From assembly GCF_022348085.1 (NCBI RefSeq), contig NZ_JAKRFN010000012.1, positions 62,001 to 126,000 of the forward strand: DNA of 64,000 bases, read 5' to 3'. The DNA comes from Mycobacterium sp. PSTR-4-N. Its GTDB lineage: Bacteria > Actinomycetota > Actinomycetes > Mycobacteriales > Mycobacteriaceae. The position numbers and the translations under genes were made by a program. Under the pieces are notes generated by a model. It saw only the letters and a program-made list of their open reading frames with translations, made no database searches and was not told the DNA's origin. Below are positions 36,170 to 44,589 of this stretch, piece by piece. The stretch's first letter is position 1. The number at the start of each line of letters is the position of its first letter.

Positions 36170-37666
36170 ATGCACGCCGGTTCGTCGGGATTCGACGCTG
36201 CGAGGACGACGGGATGGTTGCCCCGGATCCGCGGCCGCTTCGTCTATGTGACCGCGCTCTTGCTCGTGCTCGGCATCGGCTCGGCACTGACGGTTCCGCA
36301 GACCCTCCCAGAGGCCGGGGCGCAGGGTCAGACGTACACCATCGCCACCGACACCACCTTCGCGCCGTTCGAATTCCAGGACAAGCAGGGCAATTTCGTC
36401 GGTATCGACATGGACCTGATCCGGGCGATCGCCAAAGACCAAGGGTTCACCGTCGACATCAAACCTCTCGGTTTCGACGCTGCGCTGCAGGCGGTGCAGG
36501 CCAATCAGGTCGACGGCGTCATCGCGGGTATGTCGATCACGGACGAACGCAAGCAGGTGTTCGACTTCTCGGACCCGTACTTCGAGTCCGGCATCCAGAT
36601 GGCGGTACTGAAGTCCAACAACGACATCAAGTCCTATGACGACCTACGCGGGAAGCGGGTCGCGGTCAAGAACGGCACCCAGGGCTCGGATTTCGCCAAC
36701 TCGATCAAAGACAAGTACGGCTTCGAGGTGGTCTCCTTCGCCGACTCGTCCTCGATGTTCGACGAGGTGCGGACGGGCAACTCGGACGCGGTGTTCGAGG
36801 ACTACCCCGTGCTGCTCTACGGCATCGCGCAGGGCAACGGCTTCAAGACCGTCACCCCGAAGGAGGACCCGACGGGGTACGGCTTCGCGGTCAACAAGGG
36901 CCAGAACGCCGAGCTGCTCGCGAAGTTCAACGAGGGGCTGAAGAATCTCAAGGCATCCGGCGAGTACGACAAGATCGTCAGTGCCTACCTGGGCGAAGAG
37001 GCCAGCACAGCGGACAATTCGATCTTCGGGTTGATCAAGAGCACCTTCCCGCTGCTGCTCGAGGGTCTCAAGATGACAATCGTCCTGACGGTCGTCTCCA
37101 TCTTCTTCGCGCTGATCCTCGGTGTGATCTTCGGGTTGTTCCGGGTGTCGCGGGCCATCTGGCTGCGCGCCATCGGCACCACGTTCGTCGACATCTTCCG
37201 CGGCACACCGCTGCTGGTGCAGGCGTTCTTCATCTACTTCGGCATCCCGTCGGCGTTGGGCTTCCAGATGTCGGCGCTCACGGCGGGCATCATCACGCTG
37301 TCGCTGAACGCGGGCGCCTACATGACCGAGATCGTGCGCGGCGGTATCCAATCCGTGGACAAGGGGCAGATGGAGGCGGCGCGCAGTCTGGGTATCGGCT
37401 ACCTGCCGACCATGCGCAAAGTGATCCTGCCGCAGGCCATCCGCACCATGATCCCGTCCTACATCAATCAATTCGTCATCACGCTGAAGGACACCTCGAT
37501 CCTGTCGGTGATCGGCATCGCCGAACTCACCCAGACGGGCCGGATCATCATCGCCGGCAACTACCAGTCGTTCAACATGTGGCTGATCATCGGCGTCATC
37601 TACTTCATCGTCATCATGGCGCTCACCAAACTGTCGGACCGACTGGAACGCCGACTTGTCAGATAG
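36170..37666 (+). CDS. Amino-acid ABC transporter: substrate-binding/permease fusion (GlnH-GlnP type)
   Basis: A 498-residue protein. After a hydrophobic signal-anchor (about residues 25-45), residues 50-280 are a periplasmic binding domain ('TIATDTTFAPFEFQDKQGNF'), then five membrane helices of an amino-acid permease with the conserved coupling segment 'EAARSLGIGYLPTMRKVILP'. Fusion of binding protein and permease is known in glutamine transporters of Gram-positive bacteria. Starts behind AAGGGAGGGA; the ATPase gene follows after 12 bases. Confidence 0.9.
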   Translation: MHAGSSGFDAARTTGWLPRIRGRFVYVTALLLVLGIGSALTVPQTLPEAGAQGQTYTIATDTTFAPFEFQDKQGNFVGIDMDLIRAIAKDQGFTVDIKPLGFDAALQAVQANQVDGVIAGMSITDERKQVFDFSDPYFESGIQMAVLKSNNDIKSYDDLRGKRVAVKNGTQGSDFANSIKDKYGFEVVSFADSSSMFDEVRTGNSDAVFEDYPVLLYGIAQGNGFKTVTPKEDPTGYGFAVNKGQNAELLAKFNEGLKNLKASGEYDKIVSAYLGEEASTADNSIFGLIKSTFPLLLEGLKMTIVLTVVSIFFALILGVIFGLFRVSRAIWLRAIGTTFVDIFRGTPLLVQAFFIYFGIPSALGFQMSALTAGIITLSLNAGAYMTEIVRGGIQSVDKGQMEAARSLGIGYLPTMRKVILPQAIRTMIPSYINQFVITLKDTSILSVIGIAELTQTGRIIIAGNYQSFNMWLIIGVIYFIVIMALTKLSDRLERRLVR

Positions 37667-37678
37667 GGGCATCGTCAA

Positions 37679-38449
37679 ATGAACCAGCTCGCACCGGACA
37701 GCGCGACCGAATCCAAGGGTGCGGTGAAGATCCGCATCGACAACCTGAAGAAGTCGTTCGGTGACCTGGTGGTGCTCGACGGCATCACCACCACCGTCAA
37801 GGAGGGCGAGGTCGTCTGCGTGATCGGGCCGTCCGGCTCGGGCAAGTCGACGTTCCTGCGGTGCCTGAACAAGCTCGAGGACATCACCGACGGCACGGTC
37901 GTCATCGATGAGTTCGACCTGACCGACAAGAAGATCGACCTCGACAAGGTGCGCCAGCGCATCGGCATGGTGTTCCAGCACTTCAACCTGTTCCCGCATA
38001 TGACGGTGATTGACAACGTCACGCTGGCCCCGCTGTTGACCAAGAAGATGGACAAGGCGGCCGCCGAGAAGCGCGCGATGGAACTGCTCGGACAGGTGGG
38101 CCTGGCCGAGAAGGCGCATGTGAAACCGGCGACGCTGTCGGGCGGTCAGAAGCAGCGCGTGGCGATCGCCCGCGCGCTGGCGATGAACCCGTCGATCATG
38201 CTGTTCGACGAAGCCACCAGCGCGCTCGACCCCGAGATGGTCGGCGACGTGCTCGAGGTGCTGCGCACGCTGGCCGCCGAGGGGATGACCATGGTCGTCG
38301 TGACCCACGAGATGGGCTTCGCGCGCGAGGTCGCCTCGCGGGTGATCTTCATGGCCGACGGCAACATCGTCGAGGACGACACCCCCGCTCAGGTGTTCGA
38401 CCATCCCAAACACCCACGGCTGCAGGATTTCCTGTCGAAGGTGCTGTGA
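37679..38449 (+). CDS. glnQ: Amino-acid ABC transporter ATPase (GlnQ-like)
   Basis: A 256-residue ATPase with Walker A 'GPSGSGKST', Q-loop '[13 protein letters not shown]', signature 'LSGGQKQRV', Walker B '[12 protein letters not shown]' and switch 'VVTHEMGFA'. The '[18 protein letters not shown]' and '[16 protein letters not shown]' segments are typical of polar amino-acid uptake ATPases. Operon with the binding protein-permease fusion. Confidence 0.92.
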   Translation: MNQLAPDSATESKGAVKIRIDNLKKSFGDLVVLDGITTTVKEGEVVCVIGPSGSGKSTFLRCLNKLEDITDGTVVIDEFDLTDKKIDLDKVRQRIGMVFQHFNLFPHMTVIDNVTLAPLLTKKMDKAAAEKRAMELLGQVGLAEKAHVKPATLSGGQKQRVAIARALAMNPSIMLFDEATSALDPEMVGDVLEVLRTLAAEGMTMVVVTHEMGFAREVASRVIFMADGNIVEDDTPAQVFDHPKHPRLQDFLSKVL

Positions 38450-38500
38450 CATCTGGCCAGTCACCGGAATATCGCCACCTCGGTGGTGTTGACTGGTGGC

Positions 38501-38923
38501 ATGACTGAGCAACCGGAGCTGAGCCCCACCGACTGGGTCCGCGACCAGACCAAACAAATTCTCGAGCAGGGCACCACCGAGGGTGTCCAGATCATGGACC
38601 GGCCCGTGGTGCTGTTCACGACGACGGGCGCGAAGTCCGGTCAGAAGCGCTACGTGCCGCTGATGCGGGTCGAGGAGAACGGCAAGTACGCGATGGTCGC
38701 GTCCAAAGGCGGCGACCCCGCACACCCGTCGTGGTACCACAACGTCAAGGCGAACCCGGCTGTGACGGTGCAGGACGGCACCGAGATCCGCGAGATGACC
38801 GCGCGTGAACTCTCCGGCGAGGAGCGGGAGCACTGGTGGTCGCTGGCGGTCGACGCGTACCCGCCCTACGCCGAATACCAGACCAAGACCGACCGCCGGA
38901 TCCCGGTCTTCGTCGTCGAGTAG
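38501..38923 (+). CDS. Deazaflavin (F420)-dependent nitroreductase family protein (Ddn-like)
   Basis: A 140-residue split-barrel protein. 'PVVLFTTTGAKSGQKRYVPLM' and 'GGDPAHPSWYHNVKANPAVTV' match the F420H2-dependent Ddn/DUF385 family, large in mycobacteria. The start ATG 38501 leaves a normal family length. A coenzyme F420 redox role is inferred from the family. Confidence 0.88.
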   Translation: MTEQPELSPTDWVRDQTKQILEQGTTEGVQIMDRPVVLFTTTGAKSGQKRYVPLMRVEENGKYAMVASKGGDPAHPSWYHNVKANPAVTVQDGTEIREMTARELSGEEREHWWSLAVDAYPPYAEYQTKTDRRIPVFVVE

Positions 38924-38942
38924 CAGAGTCGAGTAGCCGCCG

Positions 38943-40268
38943 GTGACCACGCGGGGATTCCTTGTCCTCGCGGCCACCGCCACGCTCGCCGGCATCGTCA
39001 TCGGTCTGGTCGGCGGCGCCTTCCGCTGGTGTCTGCAACATGCTGAAGGGCTCCGCCTCGACCTGATTGCGTGGGCGCACCATCTGCCCGGTCCGGGTTG
39101 GCTGATCCCGATCGCCGCGGCAGCGCTCGGAGCGTGGCTGGCTGCGTTGATCGTGCGCCGCCAGCCCCTGGCCGCGGGCAGCGGCATCCAGCACGTCGAA
39201 GCCGTGTACCACGGCCATGCGCGCCCGCCGCTGATCGGGCTGCTCGTCGCGAAGTTCGTCGGTGGGGCGCTGGCCCTCGGATCGGGCCTGGTACTCGGGC
39301 GGGAAGGGCCGACCGTTCACATGGGCGCCGCGGTGGGCGCACAAGCAGCCAGGCAGGCACGGCTGGGTGACGCCGACGTGCGCCTGATGCAGACCGCGGT
39401 CGGCGGCGCGGGTCTGGCCGTGGCGTTCAACGCGCCGATCGCCGGCGTGCTGTTCGCCGTGGAAGAGGTCAGCAAGTCCTTCCGGATGCAGCTGGTGCTG
39501 GCCACCACCCTGGCGTCGGCGACCGCGGTCGGATGTACCCGCCTGATCCTGGGCAATCATCCCGATTTCGCCGTGGAGCCGGTGGCCGCTCCGGCCCTGG
39601 GTTGGCTACCGCTGTTCCTTCTCTTCGGCGTGCTCACCGGACTCCTCGGGGCCGCCTACAACGTGGTCGTGCTGTGGTTCCTCGACCACGTCGCGGCGCT
39701 GGCGCGCATCCCCAACACGGTGAAAGCCCCCATCATCGGTGCATTAATCGGGTTGGCTGCCGTGGTGCTGCCACTGTCGGTCGGCGACGGGCAGACCATC
39801 ACCCAGCTCATCCTCAGCGGCCACAACCTGGTGCCGGCCGTCATCGTCGGCTACCTGGCGGTGCGATTCATCGCCGGGCCGCTGAGCTATTCGGCCGCGT
39901 TGCCTGGAGGGCTCTTCGCGCCGCTGCTCGCCATCGGGGCGTTGTGGGGCATGGGGTTCGTCGCCATCGCCGGCGCGGTGTGGCCCCACGATCTGACTCC
40001 GCTGATCATCCCGATGGCGATCGTCGGGATGGCCGCCTTCTTCTCCGCGACAGTGCGCGCACCGGTCACGGGGATGGTGATTGTCATCGAGATGACGGCC
40101 ACCACGTCGGTCACCGTGCCGATGCTGGCGGCCACTGCAGCGGCGGTGATCGCGGCGCAGCTCACCGGTTCCGCACCGATCTACGACAGTCTGCGGGACC
40201 GGATGGTGCCCGAACGCGGGCCGATAGACGAGGAGGTCAGGGACGACCTCGACGACTCCGCCGACTAG
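38943..40268 (+). CDS. ClC-type chloride channel/antiporter
   Basis: A 441-residue protein with about eleven membrane helices and the ClC selectivity motifs 'AAGSGIQHVEAV' (GSGIP in canonical members), 'GREGPTVHMGAAVGAQA' with the gating glutamate, and 'GLFAPLLAIGALWG'. The gating glutamate suggests a Cl-/H+ exchanger. Starts at GTG 38943, 20 bases after the F420 enzyme gene. Confidence 0.88.
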   Translation: MTTRGFLVLAATATLAGIVIGLVGGAFRWCLQHAEGLRLDLIAWAHHLPGPGWLIPIAAAALGAWLAALIVRRQPLAAGSGIQHVEAVYHGHARPPLIGLLVAKFVGGALALGSGLVLGREGPTVHMGAAVGAQAARQARLGDADVRLMQTAVGGAGLAVAFNAPIAGVLFAVEEVSKSFRMQLVLATTLASATAVGCTRLILGNHPDFAVEPVAAPALGWLPLFLLFGVLTGLLGAAYNVVVLWFLDHVAALARIPNTVKAPIIGALIGLAAVVLPLSVGDGQTITQLILSGHNLVPAVIVGYLAVRFIAGPLSYSAALPGGLFAPLLAIGALWGMGFVAIAGAVWPHDLTPLIIPMAIVGMAAFFSATVRAPVTGMVIVIEMTATTSVTVPMLAATAAAVIAAQLTGSAPIYDSLRDRMVPERGPIDEEVRDDLDDSAD

Positions 40269-40277
40269 GCCGGCAGC

Positions 40278-40421
40278 TCAGTTCTCGTCGGGGATCTGGT
40301 CTCGGGTCTGCCACCCGGCAGGTGCATCCGCGTCGTCGTCCTGATGGTCGAGCTTGTCCTGCAGGTCGCGCTGTTCGTCGGTGGCTTCGCTCGCGTCCTC
40401 GGGTGTGCTGTGGTCGGTCAC
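40278..40421 (-). CDS. Small acidic hypothetical protein (47 aa)
   Basis: A 47-residue frame with a GTG start at 40421: strongly acidic, 'DEQRDLQDKLDHQDDDADAP', no hydrophobic segment. It lies between the convergent ClC gene and the divergent GNAT gene. Length and composition are plausible for a small cytoplasmic protein; the ribosome-binding site is weak. Confidence 0.45.
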   Translation of the reverse strand: MTDHSTPEDASEATDEQRDLQDKLDHQDDDADAPAGWQTRDQIPDEN

Positions 40422-40487
40422 GACGGTGAGGATTCTCCGTTCGCCCGGCGTCCAAACACCGGCACCCTGACGCCATAGTGTGGGCCC

Positions 40488-41309
40488 ATGTTCTGTGGGA
40501 CCGCCCTTGCGCAGCGCATCGAACATGCCGAGGCCGATCTCATCGGGGCGGCGACCCGGGCGGCCGCCCGTCGTGGTGCGCCCGGGATCGTCATGCCCGT
40601 CGTCGGCGGCCTCGCCTGCTACGCCGACGCGGACTCGCCGATGAACAAGGTGGTGGGCCTGGGCTTCGACGGCGTGCCCGATGCCGGCGTGCTCGACGCG
40701 ATCGAACAGACCTTCGCGGGCCACGGGGCGGCCGTCGCGGTGGAACTGTGCACCCTCGCCGATCCCGGGGTCGGGCCGCTCCTGAGTGACCGCGGCTATC
40801 GGCTCGTCGGGTTCGAGAACGTGCTCGGGTGCGCCCTGCCGCTCACGGTCCAGTACGTCGGCCACCCGGAGGTGTGGCCGGCCGGCGCCGGGGAGAGCGT
40901 GGCGTGGCTCGACGTGCTCGTCGACGGATTCGCCCACCCGGACGGCGATGGTGTGCCCAGCCACGAGGAATTCCCCCGCGACGTCATCGTCGACGCGGCG
41001 AACGACATGCACCAGGCGGGCGCCATCCGCTACCTTGCAGGACTCGACGGCGCTGTGGCGGGTGCAGCGAGCATGCGGACCGCGGACGGCGTGGCGCAGC
41101 TGACGGGCGCGGCGACCGCACCTGGGTACCGGCGGCGGGGAGTCCAGGCCGCCCTGCTGGCCCACCGTCTCCACATCGCGTCGGACGCCGGATGTGACAT
41201 CGCGGTGGTGACGACGGCGCCGGGATCGCTATCGCAGAAGAACGTGCAGCGCTTGGGTTTTCATCTGCTGTTCACCCGGGCGGTGCTCGTACGAGACGCG
41301 GAATGCTAG
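40488..41309 (+). CDS. GNAT-family N-acetyltransferase
   Basis: A 273-residue protein with the GNAT acetyl-CoA loop 'ATAPGYRRRGVQAALLAHRL' in its C-terminal half (R-x-x-G-x-A/G) and a preceding strand 'GAASMRTADGVAQLTGAA'. The N-terminal half is an atypical helical domain. The substrate is unknown. Confidence 0.8.
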   Translation: MFCGTALAQRIEHAEADLIGAATRAAARRGAPGIVMPVVGGLACYADADSPMNKVVGLGFDGVPDAGVLDAIEQTFAGHGAAVAVELCTLADPGVGPLLSDRGYRLVGFENVLGCALPLTVQYVGHPEVWPAGAGESVAWLDVLVDGFAHPDGDGVPSHEEFPRDVIVDAANDMHQAGAIRYLAGLDGAVAGAASMRTADGVAQLTGAATAPGYRRRGVQAALLAHRLHIASDAGCDIAVVTTAPGSLSQKNVQRLGFHLLFTRAVLVRDAEC

Positions 41310-41425
41310 TGGCGTCACTTCTGGATACGGGTTCCCGAACAATCGTGGTCGAGTGTTCAAACTTATTGTGCGCCAGTCTTTTTCGACACCGAGAAGTTGC
41401 ATGCCATCGAGGCGGAGGGTAGCCT

Positions 41426-41545
41426 TACCCGAAGTGAAGGGGAGTAGCCCCCAATCGGATGGTCGACATACTGGCTGATCGCCTGCGTATCAGCCCGGTC
41501 ATCTGAACCGGACCTGTGATCCGGTGGGCGAGACCTTCGGTCGTG
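41426..41545 (+). promoter_or_regulatory. yybP-ykoY (manganese) riboswitch
   Basis: The leader of the GDT1-family gene carries the conserved pieces of the yybP-ykoY RNA: GGGGAGTAGC (41439-41448), CGACATACTGG (about 41464-41474) and GGGCGAGACCTTCGG (about 41526-41540). GAAGG at 41436-41440 pairs with CCTTC at 41534-41538 to close the helix. A later hairpin, TGCCGGCC (41560-41567) with GGCCGGCA (41585-41592), lies just before the ribosome-binding site and may be the expression switch. This RNA senses Mn2+ and commonly turns on Mn exporters, which is what follows. Confidence 0.88.
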
Positions 41546-41614
41546 CATCGTATGTCGATTGCCGGCCGGAGGGTGTTCCCATCTGGCCGGCAGTCACGAG
41601 TAGAGGAGTTGTCG

Positions 41615-42343
41615 GTGATCGCCGCCCTGCTGCTGAGTTTCGCCGTGATCTTCGTGGCTGAACTCGGTGACAAGAGCCAGCTGATGGCGATGATGTTCGC
41701 CCTGCGATACCGGTGGTGGGTCGTGCTGTCCGCCATCCTCGCAGCCACCACGGCCGTGCACGTCCTGTCCGTCGCCATCGGGCACTACCTCGGCGCCGCA
41801 CTCCCCACGCACCTGCTCGGCCTCATCGCGGGTGCGATGTTCGTGGTCTTCGGTGTCTGGACGCTGCGTGGCGACTCGCTCACCGACCAGGAGGCGTCAC
41901 GGGCCCAGCGCGCCACCGCCCCCGCTTTCTTCGTGGTCACCTCGGCTTTCATGCTGGCCGAGCTGGGCGACAAGACCATGCTCGCCACGATCACGCTGGC
42001 CGCCGACAACAACTGGCTCGGCGTGTGGATCGGCTCCACGATCGGCATGGTCGCCGCCGACGCACTGGCCATCCTGGTCGGAGCGGTCGCCGGCAAGCAT
42101 CTACCAGAACGGCTCATCCAGGTGGTCGCCGCGGCGCTGTTCGGGGTGTTCGGCATCTTCATGGTGATCGACAACCTGCGTCCCGCCCTGCCGGCCACGG
42201 TCAGCGTCGGAATAGCGGTCGCCGGTGTCGCTGCCGTGGGATTGGTGCTGCGTGCCCTGCCTGAGCGCATGCGCCCGGCCGTTCTGCGGCCCGCCCCGCA
42301 GCTGCCCGCAGAGCCCTCTTCCCTGCAGGCCTCCCGCGACTGA
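41615..42343 (+). CDS. GDT1/UPF0016 (TMEM165)-family manganese exporter
   Basis: A 242-residue protein with six membrane helices and two copies of the signature E-x-G-D-K-S/T: 'VAELGDKSQLMAMMFALRYR' and 'LAELGDKTMLATITLA'. The family moves Mn2+ (or Ca2+) out of the cytoplasm, and the yybP-ykoY riboswitch in its leader supports manganese. GTG 41615 follows AGAGGAG with 6-base spacing and removes a riboswitch-leader extension that would otherwise be read. Confidence 0.9.
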   Translation: MIAALLLSFAVIFVAELGDKSQLMAMMFALRYRWWVVLSAILAATTAVHVLSVAIGHYLGAALPTHLLGLIAGAMFVVFGVWTLRGDSLTDQEASRAQRATAPAFFVVTSAFMLAELGDKTMLATITLAADNNWLGVWIGSTIGMVAADALAILVGAVAGKHLPERLIQVVAAALFGVFGIFMVIDNLRPALPATVSVGIAVAGVAAVGLVLRALPERMRPAVLRPAPQLPAEPSSLQASRD

Positions 42344-42345
42344 TC

Positions 42346-42594
42346 TCAGATCGGTGCGACCGACCGGATCGCGATCTGCTCCGTCTCGCACATCCGGCAG
42401 GTCAGAGGTCGAACGTTCAACCGCACGTTGGCAATTCGAAGAGCGCGTCGGCACATGGGGTAGGGGCATCCGCACGACAGCGTGACCCACCACTGCGCCG
42501 GATGCGCCAGCGGGCCGCAGAAGCGCCGGCAGGTGCAGAGGATGTCGGGCTCGAAATCCAGGTCCGCCAGCGACGGTTCCAGCAAGGTGGTCAC
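42346..42594 (-). CDS. Small cysteine-rich hypothetical protein
   Basis: An 82-residue frame starting at GTG 42594. It has nine cysteines arranged as pairs and clusters ('CTCRRFC', 'CGCPYPMC', 'CRMCE'), consistent with zinc-binding, and the surrounding frames look poorer. It ends 3 bases from the convergent GDT1-family gene. No family recognised. Confidence 0.45.
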   Translation of the reverse strand: MTTLLEPSLADLDFEPDILCTCRRFCGPLAHPAQWWVTLSCGCPYPMCRRALRIANVRLNVRPLTCRMCETEQIAIRSVAPI

Positions 42595-42690
42595 GGCCCC
42601 CAAGGCTAAAGTCAGGGTCGAGGGTTTCGCGGGAGGCGCGCGCGAGCGGTGCGGTCCGGTCTCCCGGAGCACCGCCCGCGCGCTGCGACG

Positions 42691-43029
42691 TCAGAGTCGA
42701 ATCCAGCGGCCCAGGAACCAGAATCCCCAGCCGTCGCCATTGCCGGCGGGCAGCGGATGGACCTGCTGACCGTTGTACTGGAACGGTTGGTGGTCCCGCC
42801 GAGCCTGGTCGATCCCGCGATGCTGCCAGTCGCCATTCGGCTGCGGTGCCGGTTGGCATGCGGGCGCACCAGGGGCGCCGCAGGGGCCGCCTGGTTGGGC
42901 GGCGGCGGTGCCCGCGACCCCGGAGGTGAGCCCGGTGAGGGTGATGGCGCCGGCGATCGCCGTGGCGCCCAGAATGCGGGGGAGTGTCATACGTCGTCCG
43001 TTCGTCGTGTCACGCATGGCGGTTGCCAT
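42691..43029 (-). CDS. Hypothetical secreted protein
   Basis: A 112-residue protein with a hydrophobic signal segment ('ILGATAIAGAITLTGLTSGV') and signal peptidase-like 'TAAAQPGG', then a Pro/Gly/Cys region and a C-terminal tryptophan-rich end ('GDGWGFWFLGRWIRL'). The start could be ATG 43029 or the closer ATG 42990. Function unknown. Confidence 0.65.
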   Translation of the reverse strand: MATAMRDTTNGRRMTLPRILGATAIAGAITLTGLTSGVAGTAAAQPGGPCGAPGAPACQPAPQPNGDWQHRGIDQARRDHQPFQYNGQQVHPLPAGNGDGWGFWFLGRWIRL

Positions 43030-43147
43030 ACGAGCGACGACGCTAGGGCCGCGGAATGGGTGAGCTATGTGCCTCACCTGGGCGCCGGCTTTGGATCCGG
43101 TCACGAATCGGACACCGCACGGCGACAAGATGATTCACCCAACCCCG

Positions 43148-43468
43148 TCACGAGCAGTTCAGCGTGACCGTCACCTTGGGCTTCGGGAATCTGGTGAACA
43201 CGGTGATGTCGTCATCGTCGATCGGGATGATCTGCGCCGGCCGCGAGAAGGTGTTCACGTTGGTCACCTCGCATTCGTCGAGTGGAGCGCTGCCGACACG
43301 GTTGATCCGGACCTCGGCGCCGGAGGCTTTGAGCTGGTTGATGGTTGCCACGGCGTTGCCGCCGGAGCCGCCGCTCGAGCTCGGGGCCGCCTGGGCCGTG
43401 GCGGCCATCACCGGAATCGCCCCCGTGGCGATGAGGGCGGCGATGATGAATGTCTTTGTCTTGGCCAT
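43148..43468 (-). CDS. Small secreted conserved hypothetical protein
   Basis: A 106-residue protein with a clean signal peptide ('FIIAALIATGAIPVMAATAQA') and a mature part of a PASTA-like pattern: 'AVATINQLKASGAEVRINRV' with two cysteines ('DECEV', 'LNCS'). GGGAG precedes the ATG. It belongs to small mycobacterial secreted proteins of unknown role. Confidence 0.78.
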   Translation of the reverse strand: MAKTKTFIIAALIATGAIPVMAATAQAAPSSSGGSGGNAVATINQLKASGAEVRINRVGSAPLDECEVTNVNTFSRPAQIIPIDDDDITVFTRFPKPKVTVTLNCS

Positions 43469-43578
43469 GGTGGGAACTCCCTGTGATGTCGCTGTGGCGT
43501 GTCAACCTGTGACACGGTGGCCGCGACCGGATGGTTCACCGTTGCCGAAAAAAGAATGCGCGCACAGACTCTTGCGGC

Positions 43579-44589
43579 TCAACTGCCGTCGGCGACGTGA
43601 GTGTCGAAGACGGCGCGCGACAACGGATAGCCGCCCAGGGCGGCCGACGTCGCGACCGCCAGTTCGTCGACGACGGTGGCCGCGAATCCGCGCGTGGTGA
43701 CCACGTCGGCGATCCAGGCCACCGTCTCGGGGATCGGTCGGCTGTCGCCGGTGAGCAGCACGGCCGAGACTGCATGCAAGAGCTGATTGAGCGCATCGGT
43801 GGCCATCGCCTTGTCGGCGGCGTCCAGGCGACCGCTCGCCGTCACGGTCCAGGACGCGGCGAGACCGTCCACGATCGAGCGGTGGTCGTGCTCGAGGTCC
43901 GCCTGCTCGGCTGCCGCCTGCGGCGGCAGCGGCGAGACCGGGGGAACCACTGGCGGCAGGTTCGCGACCGCGGCCAGCGCCCCGTGCGCATCGGCCGCCC
44001 ACGCCGTCGCGCCGAGCGCTTTGGCGCGCACGTCGTCGATACCGAACGCCGGACCGCCCACCACGATGGGCACTCCTGCAGCCGTACTGGCCTCGATGAA
44101 CCGCCGCGTCGCCGGAAGGGAACCCAGCACCGAACAGCTGACGGCCACCGCCTCCGGTCCGTGGTCCTGCAGATACTGGTTCAGCCGCACGGGCGACGTG
44201 GCCGCACCCATCAGGATGCTGTCCCACCCGGCGCTGCGCAGAGTGCAGTCGATGATCATCGCGGGCAGCGCGTGCCATTCCCGCTCGGCACACGCGACCA
44301 GCACCCGGCCGCGCGTCGGCGCCACCGCACGCACGTGACGGCCCACTGCCTTGGTCGCGGCCACCGCCATCGCCGTCGCCGCGTGCTCCTCGGCGATGGT
44401 CCACTCCCCGCGCTGCCAGCGCTCCCCGTTGTCGCGCTGCACAGCTGCGATCACGTCGGTCAACACCGTCACCGGGTCCAGCCCGTCGACGAGCATGCGG
44501 TGGATCATCGACTGCACCGTCGCGGCATCACGCGTGGCCACCGCCTCGCGATACGCCCGCATCCGCTCCGGCCCGCTCAGCCCGGACAC
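43579..44589 (-). CDS. Cobalamin-binding regulatory protein with CarH-like photoreceptor motif
   Basis: A 336-residue protein. N-terminal helical bundle (B12-binding-2 type), with 'GERWQRGEWTIAEEH': a tryptophan, nine residues, then E-H, the Wx9EH motif that flanks adenosylcobalamin in the CarH light sensor. A Rossmann-like B12 domain follows, 'VLVACAEREWHALPAMI', where the cobalt-ligating histidine remains but the usual D-x-H-x-x-G has become E-W-H-A-L-P. The last 110 residues are an unassigned helical domain. No DNA-binding domain is present. GTG 44589 overlaps the stop of the SpoIIE phosphatase gene by 13 bases, so the two are translated together. Confidence 0.8.
   Translation of the reverse strand: MSGLSGPERMRAYREAVATRDAATVQSMIHRMLVDGLDPVTVLTDVIAAVQRDNGERWQRGEWTIAEEHAATAMAVAATKAVGRHVRAVAPTRGRVLVACAEREWHALPAMIIDCTLRSAGWDSILMGAATSPVRLNQYLQDHGPEAVAVSCSVLGSLPATRRFIEASTAAGVPIVVGGPAFGIDDVRAKALGATAWAADAHGALAAVANLPPVVPPVSPLPPQAAAEQADLEHDHRSIVDGLAASWTVTASGRLDAADKAMATDALNQLLHAVSAVLLTGDSRPIPETVAWIADVVTTRGFAATVVDELAVATSAALGGYPLSRAVFDTHVADGS

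Noticed and set aside
36644..39187. 847-codon open frame on the minus strand opposite the amino-acid ABC operon
   Set aside because: It is antisense to three well-supported genes and its composition (His/Arg/Gly/Asp-rich, few hydrophobic segments) is that of a GC-rich shadow frame.
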